From Strongylocentrotus droebachiensis (lineage: Eukaryota > Echinodermata > Echinoidea > Camarodonta > Strongylocentrotidae): a DNA stretch of 64,000 nt. The translations under genes and the position numbers were made by a program. The DNA lies in the NCBI GenBank assembly GCA_035222895.1, contig JAVYIG010000706.1:124001-188000 (forward strand), written 5' to 3'. This document shows, piece by piece, positions 1 through 13,000 of the stretch (positions within the stretch are counted from its first letter, which is position 1; the number at the start of each line of letters is the position of its first letter). The notes below the pieces were generated by a model. It was not told where the DNA came from and ran no database searches. It was given only the letters and a program-made list of their open reading frames with translations.

Positions 1-470
1 ATGAGAGAGAAAGAGAGAGAAAGATTGAGAGAGGGGGAGGGAGAGATGGAGGGAGAGGTGGAGGGAGGGAGAGGGAGGGAGAGATGAAGCGGAGTAGATA
101 GGAAGAGAAAGGGGAAGAGATAGAATATGAGAGAGAATGAGATAGTGAAGATAGAGATTTACAAAGACAGAGAGAAAGGCAGAGAGAGAGAGAAAGAGTC
201 AGACAGACATAGAGAGAGAGAGAGAGAGAGAGAGGGGGTTGAAAGGATAGAGCATTAAGTTTATGAATTCCTCATTACTCTACTAAATGACGTAACTGCC
301 CGATGCAAGTACACAATTATATTACGTTGCTATTTTTTAAATTGAAGATACTCTTCTTCTTCTTCTTCTTCTTCTTCTTTTTTTTTTTTTTTTTTTTTTT
401 TTTTTGGGGGGGGGGGGGTATGGGGACGGATGGGTAAGTAGGGGGGAGGGGGGGGGGGTACTGTCTTGCT
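1..470. repeat. Start of duplicated segment copy A: GA-rich repeats
   Basis: Purine-rich (GA)n with variants, then unique-looking sequence (gaattcctcattactc, ccgatgcaagtacac), a (TCT)n run and a poly-T/poly-G tract. Position 1 aligns with 60398 in copy B with only small differences, so the duplication starts before the window. No gene. Confidence 0.8.
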
Positions 471-1084
471 TTCTTAATTCATTTTAATAACTTTAGTTAT
501 ATTTATGAATATTTCAGCCGTTTCTGAACTGAATTTGATCAAGCAAAAATGAATTGTCATTTAAAGTGTATGCTATTTTGAGTCTTTTAAATTTGACACT
601 CAGTTTTTCATTATCTCATACAAAATATTTTGTGTAGCACCCTCTAAACCAAAACTCAATTATCCCTTTAAAGAAAGGGCCTAGGTTAAGATTGTTTAAA
701 GGCTAAGTCCACTCCAAATATAACATGATTTCAATAAATGCAGAAAACAGGAGAAACAGAGCAAAAAAGGTGTGGGGAAAATCGAATCACAAATAAGGAA
801 GTAACGAATTTTGTAAAAAGTATGAAAAACTATGGAGCAATGAAAATCACTACACAAATTGCCAAATTGGTTATTAGTTTGTAACATCATTGCTTCACTA
901 TTTATCAATTGCTTTATTTATTTTTATCCTATTATTTCCCTTTTTTATCACCGAGATCTTGATTTCCCCATGCCTTTGCACAGGCTTTATGTTTTGTTTT
1001 AGGTTTTATTTCACAAAATCTTTTATGAGCTTTGAAAAATTGATACTATTTTTGGAATACTGTTTATTCATAATTATTAATTTT
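471..1084. repeat. Duplicated segment copy A, left part
   Basis: Aligns with 61568-62155 in copy B (for example atatttatgaatatttcagc in both). It stops where the LINE insertion begins and resumes at 4313. No open frame that is conserved between the two copies. A 745-bp block in copy B (60824-61567) is missing here. Confidence 0.8.
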
Positions 1085-4000
1085 CAAGTTCAAGTTCAAG
1101 TTCAAGTTTGATTTCCACATGTGGTTCATAAAAAACAAGTATACATACATGTTCAGACATATACAAAATACACAATTAACAAACAATAATATTAAGAGAA
1201 ACAAATAGCGAACAAAATCTAAAGTCCATAAACAAAGAACAACTAAATACATGTAGATATAAAAAATATAAAAAAAATGGGGGGGGGGGGCAACAAAGGC
1301 CAGGGGCTTGTCGAGGCTAATCCCCAGAACAATAATAGATATTTCGGATATTTTACAATAAAAACAAACAAAAAACAAAAACAAACAAAAAATCCACAAA
1401 CAGTAGCGACGTACAGTACATGATAAAACAAAATTAAGTTGGCAAATTAAACAGGCAAACAAAAAAGTTATATTGTACCACTATAAATTTATGAATTTTT
1501 TTCATGTAAAATATACAGTTTAAATTTACGTTTAAAATTGTAACTCCTAAACATGTTGTTTGTTTAACTTGTTGTATTAAGCAATCTCCAATACATATTT
1601 ATATTAAGTCTTCATTAATGATCTTATTCTTAGGTTTGAATATCATGTAACAAGTTTTATCAATATTTACAGACAATCGATTAGCAGAGAACCACTTAGT
1701 AACGTTTTTCATTTCTACGTTCAATACATTATTAACTTCTGCTACATCATTACCTGAAATAAAGAGACTTGTGTCATCGGCAAAGATAATTGAGTATAAT
1801 ACATCACTAATAAATTGAAGATCATTTATGAACAATAGAAATAATAGGGGCCCCAAAACGGATCCCTGGGGCACACCAACAGATATATTACATTAATCAG
1901 ATTTGTGGTTGTCTATAAATGTATATTGTTGACGATCACTGAGATAACTCCGAAACCATTTTAGGGGTGTATCTCTTATACCATAGCGTTCCATTTTGTT
2001 TAAAAGTATTTCGTGATTAATGCTGTCGAATGCTTTCGATAAATCTAAAAATGTACCAATAAGAATTTTAGTTAATTCTACAAGAGCCATATATGTCGAA
2101 TCAACTTTTCTGAATCCAAACCTTTTTTGTATAAAAATCTGATTTTGATCAATATATGAAATAAGTCTCTTATAAACAAGTTTTTCGAAAGTCTTGGAAA
2201 AAATAGATAAAAGCGATATTGGTCTATTAATTAGATAATTTGGCTCGATCCCCCTTTTTAAAAACTGGGATAACTTTAGCAATCTTAAGTCTATGAGGAA
2301 ACACTCCTTGATCCAGAGAGAGATTACAAATATTGCACAATGGTTGTAAAACAAAACAGATAGATTTTTTAAAAACTTTTGTATTAATGTCGTCGTCACC
2401 TGGACTTGCATTATCCTTAATTTTTGTTTACAATATCTACAATTTCTGCAAATGTTATGGATTCACAGATCATTGATTGAGAGTAATTTACATTATTCAA
2501 AATACTGTTAAAATCTACATTCAAGTTCGGCAAGTTATCAGCAATTTTAGTGCCAACAGTACCAAAATATTCATTGAAACAATTAACAGTTACATTTTTA
2601 TCATCACTTAATTCACCATTTTACAATATAGTTTTACATTGTTTATTGCCATTAGATTTCTTCAAAACATCATTTATAGCTTTCCAGGTCTTATGGATAT
2701 TTCCTCTACAACTATTAAATTTATTATTATAATAATCACGTTTACATTTTCGTATTCCAGCGTTTACAAGATTTATATAGCATTTAAATTTAGCTTCCCT
2801 ATGAGGAGAAGGATAAGTTATAAACCTTTGATACAATTTATATATTTTTTTTTGCATTTTTTCTTCAAAAATGCATTAAACCATGGTTTATCACTTTTTT
2901 TTTCTTTTTTGCCCAGTTTTTTTCAATGGAAAACATGCATTATAAAGTAAAATATATTGATCAAGAAATGTACTAAATTTATGATCAACATTAATTGATT
3001 TATAAACTTCTTCCCAATTTTGATTACATAAAAGTATATAAAGTCTTGCAATGGAATCATAGTCAATCTTACGTTTTAATGTTACATAACTTATTATTTC
3101 ATTCGCATAATCGCAATCAATGATTACAAAAATTGGTAAGTGATCGCTGACATCAGAAACAAGTATACCTGACTAAATAACATTATCAGATTCGTTTGTA
3201 AATATATTATCGAGGAGGGTTGCAGAGTGAGGTGTAATTCTGGTTGGTTTTGATATCACAGGTAAAAAAGAGTATGGCGTAAATAAATCAACAAAAGTAC
3301 TGACAGATGTACTTGGAGAAAGTAGGTCAACATTAAAATCACCAAGAAAGTAACACTCTTTCTTCTCATTCAATATTTTATGCATTATTAGTTCAACACC
3401 TTCCAAAAATGTTGATAATGGTTTACTTGGAGGTCTATAAACTACAATAATAACAACATTTTTATTATGACAATACATTTCAGCACAAATCGTTTCTACA
3501 CAATCATTCAATATCTCTAAGTCTTCTCGTCTTTTAAATTTTAAATCATTGTTGAGATAAATACCTACTCCTCCACCACACTTGTTTTGACGGTTGTTTG
3601 TAATAAAAATATAATTTGGCAATCCTAAAAGGGGTGTTTCTGTATTGGTTAACCATGTGTCTGTTAATCCAATGAGTGAAAACGTATGTGTAAAACATTT
3701 CAAAAACTTACTCATATTTTCGAAATTTCTCTTCAAACTTCTACAATTAAAATGTGCGATAGAAAAAACCATTTCCGTCACAAGAATTAACATAATCATC
3801 AAATTCATTAGGTAAACAAATATTTAGATTCAAACTGTAAATATCCCAGAGAAGTATTATTCCTTGTATTATTCAGTTAACGATATAAGGATACAGATAT
3901 TTTGGCACATATGTATAAGTTTGATACTTTTGGTAATTATTTGCCTGTTACATATAAAATAAACATGTACAACTGACATTACAAAAAAACACATATGTAA

Positions 4001-4312
4001 CAATAATGAGTAAAAAAACGTTGGGTAATAAAGAGATAACTAAATGATTATTTAATAAATATATATATATATATAAATACAATGGTAAAACTTAAGCTAT
4101 AAAAAGACATGATCAGGGACGTATATTGAGGATGCAATTAACTCTATTTGAATCACTATGCTTCCAGTTCGCTGTGGACAGGATGTCGAGATCATGGGTA
4201 CAAGTGATAAGTTTTCGTACCTCCTTACCATCGGTGGCCTTGAAGAGGGCAAAGATTCGCCCATCACTAGTCCAAGAAGCCAGAACATCCTTGCACTTGA
4301 ATATTTTTTTTC
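1085..4312 (-). mobile_element. CR1/L2-like non-LTR retrotransposon, 5'-truncated and decayed
   Basis: Read on the - strand from 4312 to 1085. First comes an end-of-ORF1-like piece near 4290-4100 (SWTSDGRIFALFKATDGKEV). Then an APE-type endonuclease (3808-3173) with HFNCRSL, LTDTWL, VYRPP and GDFNVDLL; the final SDHLPIF lies beyond a stop in another frame. Then reverse transcriptase pieces at 2411-1893 (FLDLSKAFDSINHEILL) and 1874-1599 (MPQGSVLGPLLF, FADDTSLF). The 3' end is a short (AACTTG)n tail at 1105-1085. Copy B at about 62150 is the empty site. Several stops and frame breaks make it inactive; in the motif TDTWL the catalytic Glu position is Asp. Confidence 0.88.
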
Positions 4313-5149
4313 TTCATATAAATAGTTTATAGAAATTCACATTTTTCATGATTTAGCAATAAAATAATTACTCTATATTAGTGCATCCACACGAAAACAT
4401 ATTACTATCAATATAACTTGGATGCTGGTGTGAGGAAATATGATTATTACGGTGAAAATTGAAAAATTATGTTATCAAAATCAAGAAAACAATTAGTAGA
4501 TAGTGAGGCAATGACGTCACAAACTGATGAGTGAGTTGCCAAAATATCTTGTGATTTTCAAAGTTTTTCATGTTATTAAAAATTCATAACTTTCTTATTG
4601 GTTATCCGATTTTGCTCAAACTTTTTGTGATTGCTTTGTCAGATTTTCTGCTTGTATTGAAAGTAAGTTATTATTAGAGTGGACTTGCCCTTTCAGATGG
4701 CTTAGGTCAAAAATTAAAAACTAACGAATACCTAAAGATTTTCGTTATGTTGCTGTTGGATTCTATCAAACGTTTAAATCAATTAATGGAGGAAAGAATC
4801 TTAAATGGAATAATCGTACCTGTTTCCTGTACGTAGTTTGGAAAAGTGTGTTCACGAAGTCGTTCTTTTGTCGAGAATGAATAGAAATAAGATGACCTAA
4901 ACTGTCTATGACTAAGTCTCCGTCGTCGAGAGAGGGCACTGAATGACTACGGCAAAACATCTTGTTGTAGGCAAATTATCTGGTCAAAGAAACCAGCCCA
5001 AAATATAACGAAGAACGGATTTAGGAATATGAAAATCGGGGCACATGTCGGATGAAACATCAGTTTCTCTAACTAGCAAAACTAACAATATAAAAGTTTA
5101 TCATATATTAAGGTGATTTTACCTCTTCCATTTAAGAGGGCGTAATTAA
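4313..5149. repeat. Duplicated segment copy A, middle part
   Basis: Aligns with 62155-62887 in copy B, ending at the TTAA (5146-5149) used by the next insertion. Small indels separate the copies, including about 120 bp around 4330-4450 present only here. No supported gene. Confidence 0.78.
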
Positions 5150-8100
5150 CCCGTTCCTTCCGGGAACCTGGTATACCAGGCTCCCGTGGAGCCCACTCAC
5201 AGACAGGAACCTGGTATACCAGGTTCCCATAATAGGCAGGTAAATGACGTCTTTACAAGCCTAAAATTGCCTTTCCCTGTCATTAATTCACTAAACTAGT
5301 GTATTTGCGGGTTTATCCGAAGTATATGCTATCATTATCCATTACTCCTGTTTTGTTTACTTTAATATTATTCATTATAATTGTACTTTTTCATAAGCAT
5401 GTCAAGTTTTCTCTCACATGAAATTCGTACAGCAGCGTATGCAGCTCCGCGATGTCTGTCCCAGAGATATTGACTTTCGCTGAGACCTTCCATGCACAGA
5501 ATACTAATACTGCTGGTATTTCAATTGGGAGCAGCGCAAAGCTTATAACCAAAGCATATAACGGCACGCGCGGAACGTACAATGCACTTCACTGCACTTG
5601 AAAGGAAAAGCCAAAGGTCAACTCTCTATTGTCAACAACAATACAAGCAGTATTATAAGTCTAAAGCAAGATGGCGCGACTGCGAAAAAAAGTTCTATTG
5701 AACTTTGATAAGGCTCGCGAGGCTGTACTCGACTTAGTCTCCGATAACGAGTTTTGATCAGGTGTATTTTGGATTTATTATTATGATATTTTTATCACCG
5801 ACCCCCTCCCCCTCCATACAACAAGCTCAGATTTATTATTTAGTTTGTCTCTTTTTTTGTTTATATTTTTTGGCTAAAGTATGATGTCCTACGTATAATA
5901 GTAACGTCAATATATATACTAAACATTTTTGTACAGCAGTTTGATGCAACAGAGATTTACATTCAAAAGTTTTACTTTTTATAAGTATAGGACAGTAATA
6001 TTCTTCTCATTTCGACTTTATCAGCCGCTCATTCTCTATAGCGTTCCCTATTTCGTTCCCTATACTAAATATAAAGTATATGTGAGGGGGGGGGGGGGGA
6101 GGTATATGTGACAGGGGATATATATTATTTGAGAAAGAGGGGGAGATAGAAAGTTATCTCCGATTCCCCCCCCCCCTCCAGCTCTGATTTTGTTTCTTTT
6201 ATGTTCGTCTTTTTTTTGTTTGATTATATCTTTTCGCTAAAGTATAATGTCTGACGTATAACATCAGGGATATGTTATAATAATTAATCTCAAGGAAGGG
6301 ATGATGCCGGCATACAAGTAAATGGCGGAATAGTAGACAACATTATGAAAGATGAAGATGGAAAACGACATAGAAAGAGAGAGGGAGAGAGAGAGGGGGG
6401 TGGGCGGGGGCAGGAGAGACAGAAAAGTTGGACGTAAGTTGATATTTTTCTCACCGACTACCCCCCCCCCCCACACCTCAGATTTTTTCTTTAGTTTTTC
6501 TCTTTTTTGTTTGTTTATATCTTTTGGCTAGAGCATAATGTCCGACGGATAATAGTACCGTCAATATAGCATAATAAAAGTTTGTTTATATCAGTTTGAT
6601 GCAACAGAGATTTACATTCAAAGGTTTTATATTGTATAAATATTGTACAGAAATATTCTTCTAATTTTGACATTATCAGCCGCCCGTTTTCTATTTCGCT
6701 CCCTATACTAAATATAAGGTATAATGTACATCATCAGGGATAATTTTATGTTATAATAATTAATCTCAAGGAATTTGCTGCCGGCGTACAAGCAAATGGA
6801 GGAATAGATAACAATAAGAAAGATGAAAATGGGAAAAAACGACATTGACAGATAGACAGAGAGACAGGCATAGAGAGAGAGAGAGAGAGAGGGGGAGCAG
6901 AGAGAAAAAAAAAGAGATAGAGAGGGGGGGGGGGGGTAGAAAGTTGGACGTAGTCTGTGCTGTATTTATTTTTATAGTATTTATCGCACCACCCCCACCC
7001 CCTCCTAGATCAGATAAATTATATTATTTAGTTTGTCTCTTTTTTGTTTGTTTATATCTTTTTGGCTAAAGTATAATGTCCGATGAATAATAGTATCGTC
7101 AATATAGCATACTAAATGTTTGTATCAGTTTGATGCAACAGAGATTTACATTCAAAATTTTTACTTTGCATAATTATTATTCAGTAATATTCTTCTCATT
7201 TCGACATTATCAGCTGCTCGTTTTCTATTTCGTTTCCCATAAATATAAGGTATTATGAGTACATCATCAGGGATATGTTATAATAATCAATCTCACGGAA
7301 GGAATGCTGCCGGCCTACAAGCAAATGAAGGAATAGAAAACAATATGAAAGATGAAGATGGAAAACGACATTGACAGATAGACAGACAGACAGACAGAGA
7401 GCGGGAGAGAGAAAGAGGGGGGGGGGAGAGAAAGTTGGACGTCACGGTATAGTCTGTACTGTATACATTTTTATGATATTTGTCTCTCCGATCCCCCCCC
7501 CCCCTCCAGTTGTGATTTGTTTTCCTTTAGTTGTATGAATGTATAATGTCCGACGTATAATAGTACCGTCAATATAGCATAATAAACTTCTTTTTGAAAT
7601 ATCAATTTGATGCAACAGATATTTTCATTCAAAAGGGTTACTTTGTATAATTATTGTACAGTAATATTCTTCTCATTTCGACATTACCAGCCGCTCCTTT
7701 TCTATTTCGTTTCCTATTCAAAATATAAGGTATATTTGTACATCATCAGGATTATGTTATAATCATTTATCTCAAAGAAGGAATGGTGCCGGCATACAAG
7801 CAAATGGCGGAACAACATTGGCAGATAGACAGAGAGACAGACAGAGAGAGAGTGAGAAAGGGGGAGAGAGAGAGGAAAATAGAGGGAGAGAGAGACACAT
7901 AAAGAGAGAGAAAAAGAGAGAGAAAAAGAGAGAGAAAAAGAGAGAGAAACAATCATTTCTCATCATCATCTTTTTGTCTGTGACATTTTAGCATATCACA
8001 TATTCTTGTTCATTGCATTATCTCTTATGATTGATATTATCTTTGAATGATTGCAAAAACAACAAGACCCCACTCCCCCCAAAACACAACAACAAAAAAC

Positions 8101-8970
8101 CAGGGTTATACATGTAGGATCATCAATGCTGTAAGCCAGTTCATTGTCATCCAATTATACCCTTACCTTACTTCCGTTCTTCTATTGTTGGAGTTTATAA
8201 CCATGACAACAACCTTAAAATTCGACAACGTTCATTGTTCCTCTTACGTAACTTAGCCGTGAGATCATGGGCCAAAGACAAAGACATAGCTCTTTTCACA
8301 TATTCTATATAGGTCCCAAATACTTGCAGACATTTCTGTGTCATTTTTCTTTGTATGTACTTTGTCAATACATACTTACAAACTATAATTGTCAACATTT
8401 GCCAATATATTCATACATATTGATATTATATAGCGCCTTTACATAAAACATGATCAAAGCGCTTTACATTAGTAAATAAAACAGAATAATTATTTTGCTC
8501 TCCAGGCAATACTTACAAACTATTTCATTTCCCTATATCATCTTCCGCTCTAGAATCCTATCTTGTTTATATTTATTTATTGTGTACTTTTCCTTGTCTC
8601 CCTCTCCATTATTCTTCTGTTTTTGAAAGAGAAAGTTTCATTCTTTTTATTCTTTCTCTTATAATATTATCCACCTACTTCTAGATGACCCTTTTGTGGT
8701 AAAGTATAATGTCCGATGTATATTATTTCCGTCGATATAATGAACGTTTCATTTTATTTTGATGCAACAGAGATTTACATTCAAAATCAAAACTTTTACT
8801 TTCTATAATTTGTGTAAAGTAATATTCCTTTTGACATTAACAGCCGCTCGTTCTCTATTTTTGTTCCCTAGTATTTAAGATATATGTTTTCATCATCATG
8901 GATATGTTATCATAATTTATCTCAAAGAAGGAATGATGCCGGCATACAAGCAAATGGCGGAAAAACATTG

Positions 8971-9021
<51 letters not shown>

Positions 9022-10410
9022 GAGGGAGATAGAAAGTTGGACGTAGTCTGTACTGTTATGCTAGGTGTCTATCTGATCAGCCCCCCCCCCCGTTCCGAAT
9101 GTTTCTTTAGTTCTTTAAAAAAAAATCTTTTCGCTAAAGTATAATGTCCGACCAAGGAGTTTTCCTTCGTCCGACGTATATTAGTTCTGTCAAAAAAGAT
9201 TGCTTCATATTGATTGTATGCAAAAGAGATGTTTTTATATTACTCTTACTCTTACTTGTTTAATTATTGTACAGTAATATTCTTCTCATTTCGATATCAG
9301 CCATTAGTTCCGTTTTTTCTTATCATTTTAAAAATATTGTATAATAATTTTTCTCAAAATCGGAAGGAACAATTTCGGTATAAAAACAAATAGCGGAACA
9401 GAAAGCAGTACCAGAAGAAAGACGGAAACTGGCGTTGAGAGAGCGAGCGATCAAGAGAGAGAGAGAAGCAAACATTTCCCCTATCATCTTTTTGTCCGTG
9501 ACATTTTATTTAATCACATCCTCTTGTTTATTCCTTTATATTTCCATGATTGTAATATATTTGCATCAATATTTTAGATAGGGTAAAATCTGGCTATGCG
9601 ATATGATTAACAATTCTTATTTATATGTCGAAACGTGCTTTAGGAAATCGCGGAACAGAAAACAGTATGAAAGAGATGAAGTATAATGAACGGTTTTTAG
9701 AGAGTGAAAGAGAGAGAGAGAGAAAGACAAACAAGACAGAGAGAAAGTTGGGCGCATCGTTATATAGTCTGTACTGTATTTATTAGTATGCTATTTTGGC
9801 TCTCCTTTCACCCCCCCCCCCCCCGTTCTGGATTCTTCTTGAGTTTCATTTGATCATGTTTATTTATTTTCGCTACAGTAGAATGTCCGACGTAAATTAT
9901 AACAGTCAACTTTGGCTGATAAACTATTTCAATTCAATTTGATGCAACAGAAACTTACATTGAAATATTTTACTTTTTATAAACTGTATTTTCTCATAAA
10001 ATCGAGTATCAAAATAAAATGAGTTAAATAAGAAGAATAGAAAGAAGAAGAAAACGAAAAAGAAGGAGGAGGAATAAGAGTGAGAAGGAAAAAAAAAAGA
10101 TACGGAGGAGAAAGAAGAAGAACAAAATAAGGAGGTAGAAGAGGAAGAAAAGATAACGAAGAAAAAAAACCTACCTACGGAAGAGCTGAAAGAACTTAGG
10201 GTTGGAGCACGGCAGATTGCCAAATGATCTGCGCATGCGCTAAGTTCCTGCTCGTCGAAGCGACTGACCAGGCTTTAGGTCGCTTCAACGCACACGCATT
10301 GTGCCGCGCGCTGAACAGTCGCACGCTACGGCAGCGAAGGAGTCGAGTTTTCGATTTTTAATCTCGTTTGTGGGGTGGCTATTAGGCTGAATAATTTCGA
10401 AAGGAACGAG
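5150..10410. mobile_element. piggyBac-like non-autonomous element (5.26 kb) flanked by TTAA
   Basis: The ends are CCCGTTCCTT (5150) and AAGGAACGAG (10410), an imperfect inverted repeat, with TTAA on each side (5146-5149 and 10411-10414). Copy B has one uninterrupted TTAA at 62884-62887 in the same flanks, so the insertion is seen directly. TTAA targets and CCY starts are typical of piggyBac. Subterminal palindromes lie at 5162-5185 and 5206-5227 (ggaacctggtataccagg core) and near 10255-10290. No transposase-like frame was found, so it would need a helper element. Confidence 0.85.
5757..9990. repeat. Tandem array of about seven 0.46-0.73-kb units inside the piggyBac-like element
   Basis: A marker (gatgcaacagagatttacat) recurs at about 5943, 6598, 7132, 7610, 8760 and 9941, with a decayed version near 9220. 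Each unit contains, in order, a conserved AT-rich part, a ccggc(a/g)tacaagcaaatgg part, a (GA)n run, gaaagttggacgta and a poly-C/poly-T tract. The space 7960-8690 holds an extra insertion. No coding potential; the apparent Ser/Leu- or Arg/Glu-rich open frames are translations of the GA/CT repeats. Confidence 0.8.
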
Positions 10411-10725
10411 TTAAGAGGCACAATATTAAGGGCAACTAAACTATTTTAACAATGACTAAGGTCCATGGGCGGATCTAACTTTTTGCTAAGGGGGGGGGGG
10501 GGGGTTAACGAAAATAATGACGATGCAGATTTTTTGGGGGTTGTAGTTTATTTGAACCCCGTAAGTGATGCATTTCAGGCATCTTATAACATAATGGACA
10601 CCATAAAAAGCAGTGCATGATAACGTTTTTTTAAATCAAGTAACAGTTTAAATAGTTTGACCTAATGACGATACAAGGCATCGTTCACGAGCCGCGTAGC
10701 GGCGAGGCGATTTTTTGGGCCTATA
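10411..10725. repeat. Duplicated segment copy A, right end
   Basis: Aligns with copy B from 62884 onward (cacaatattaagg, gcagtgcatgataa, ggcgaggcgatttt). In copy B the last 130-200 bp is itself repeated at about 62990-63260. The similarity is lost near 10725. Confidence 0.75.
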
Positions 10726-11760
10726 TATACAGTTCGATACTGTGCCCTCCCTATAACCCAGGTAATAAAGAGAATCAATGCGTTGCTCTTGCAACTTTGT
10801 AATCTAGATGACAGATTAGTAGTTACTGAGGTAGTAGTTCAGTCTACTAAAAAAACAATTGTTATGTTATAATCGAGGGTGTTCAAATACGTCCAGTTTC
10901 TCTTTAAAGCTCTTTTTCCTTTTAAATATAGTAGGCCTTTGACCAAATGAAAAAAAGGTAAAGACCAGTTATGGTCATGCGATTGCATTGTGAAAGAAAC
11001 GAGCTACATGTATGTGTTGGTGATTAATTGGTTCTCTTTATCTCAAGGCTCTTTCAAAAACTATGATCGGTCTTCATTCATTTGTCATGCATGCATGAAG
11101 CATTCCACCGATCCCCCACCCCAAAAAATAAAAAATCGGTATGTCAGTGCGAAAAATAATAAATTGATTAATACATTAATAATTTAACATTAAAAAACAA
11201 TAGATATGCCTACATAGATGCGCATGCACACGTTTAATAATTTATATTTTCATTATTTATGAGATTGGAAAAGGTGAAGTCTGGATGAAGACAACCCAAC
11301 AGACCATTGTTCTAGCAGGGCGCAAACATTACTCAATCCTACAGTTCGATACTATGTCATCACTATAACCCAGGTAAAAAATAGTGACAGTATATTAATG
11401 TTGCAACTTTGTAACATAGATTACATATTATATGCTCTGGTCTAGTATTACTGCGCTACTTCGGATAAAATGTTTCAGTATCTTACTGTGACTGTTTTGG
11501 TATCGGGTAATTGGAAGCCATATCGGTAAATTAAAAATAGAATAGTCGATCGCGTTTTCATTTACAACATAGCAACGCATGAACCTGTTTGGTAAAATCG
11601 ACACGAACTCTGACGTATACAGTGCATGCGCAAACCATATATGAGTAAGAGGGATGGTATTTAAGTATTTTGTTTTATTCACAAATCATCTAATGGAATA
11701 GTGCACCAAGGTTGGTCGCGAAGTTACAAATATATTCATTTAATTAATTCTAAGCATTTC
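10726..11760. repeat. Region upstream of exon 1 with a 115-bp direct repeat
   Basis: acagttcgatactgtg...ctataacccaggta at 10731-10850 returns in diverged form at 11340-11455. Otherwise AT-rich sequence without a supported gene. The 5' UTR and promoter of the receptor gene should lie in the last few hundred bases but are not recognisable. Confidence 0.5.
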
Positions 11761-11767
11761 AGAATGC

Positions 11768-11906
11768 ATGACACACAGAAGGTTTTCTGAGAATCAACTC
11801 ATCGTGTGTTTACGTGCACTGGTTATCAAGATGTTACCCCGTCATCCAATACTCGTCTATTTCCTCATATCTGCATTCTCCTCTTATGTTGCTTTCTGCA
11901 ATACAA
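11768..11906 (+). CDS. Exon 1: signal peptide of the LGR-type receptor
   Basis: Two in-frame Met codons are possible, at 11768 and 11831. The second gives a textbook signal peptide: a short basic start (MLPRH), a hydrophobic core (PILVYFLISAFSSYVAF) and a small C-region ending CNT. I prefer 11831, because the upstream 21 residues are basic and polar and would push the core inward. The exon ends at 11906 before a strong donor (gtgagt) in phase 1, matching the phase of the first CTLD exon 24 kb downstream. A TATA-like tatttaag lies at 11659, but no promoter can be proved. Confidence 0.7.
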
Positions 11907-13000
11907 GTGAGTATCATTCTTCTGTTTGTAAAAGAAACATTCAAATCAGTTTTATAGCCTGGGTATGAATGTTTGTATCCTTCTGAATAAAAACCTGGAA
12001 TGGCCAGTTAACCGTTCTACATTTTAAGATTAAGATATGCCTGAGGCGTGGATGGTAGTGGTGTGTAGAAGACTTGTTTTTTCTTATAATTCTCGAGGTT
12101 GATTTATATTTATGTTTATTTTTCATCTTTCTAGTTCAAGATTTCAATAATCAATGGACATTGTACTTTTGAAATCTGTAACTGAATTTGAAAATATATT
12201 ATTTGGGAAGGGGGGGGGGAACTCTAGAAGCATGCCTCCAGTCGTCGTGTTTAGTTACCTTAGGCATGATTAATACCGTCGCCAATCCTTTTTTTGTATA
12301 ATGAATAATCTAAAGTTTTAAACGGACGACTTCAAAAGGGATAAACAAAACATCATACACATTATTACCGATGTATTCGTAACAAAAATTTATCATTATA
12401 TCATTATTTCCACACTTTTCACAAAGTTAGCTAAATATACAAATAACCACCAATATAAAAACAAACAACGTTTATGTTTTTTTTTTTTATTTATACAAAA
12501 TTAAATTTCTAGTTACGTTATTGTAAATACATAGTCTTGTTTGTTATTCTATTGAATAATGGTAATAGTAATAACAATAGTAATGATGATGATGATAATA
12601 ATAATAATAATAACAATAATAACTAGACTTTAATCCGTCACTTAGACGAATTAGGTGATACGTATGATAATGGTTTACATAACGAATAATGTATTACACG
12701 ATATATTATGTTATAAAATGCTTCTCGCAATATGATCTATCTATATGTCAAGTTTAAATTGTGTCCCCTTAATCATCATGGATCTCGGGAAGATAGATTG
12801 AAACAATAAATGACCGTTGACCCTGTACAGTAACCAGTTGCACCTTTGACTCTAATTTACATCATGAAGAACACATTTTTACGATTTTATCTTATTCAAA
12901 GAAATGAAAATGTAATTGATAAATGATTATCATCATTATGATAATGATGATCATGATGATAATGATCATGATCATGAGCGTGATCCCGATATCTAATTGA
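11907..13000. other. Intron 1, first part: no gene seen
   Basis: AT-rich intron sequence with a poly-G tract (12210), (ATA)n/(GATGAT)n microsatellites (12570-12620, 12930-12980) and a lone motif aggtgatacgta near 12654 that also forms half of the hairpin at 21892. Nothing coding is supported. Confidence 0.6.

Noticed and set aside
7714-7969. Three overlapping Ser/Leu/Phe-rich frames on the - strand
   Set aside because: Frames through a (GA)n microsatellite inside the piggyBac-like tandem array; no start context, homology or splice support.
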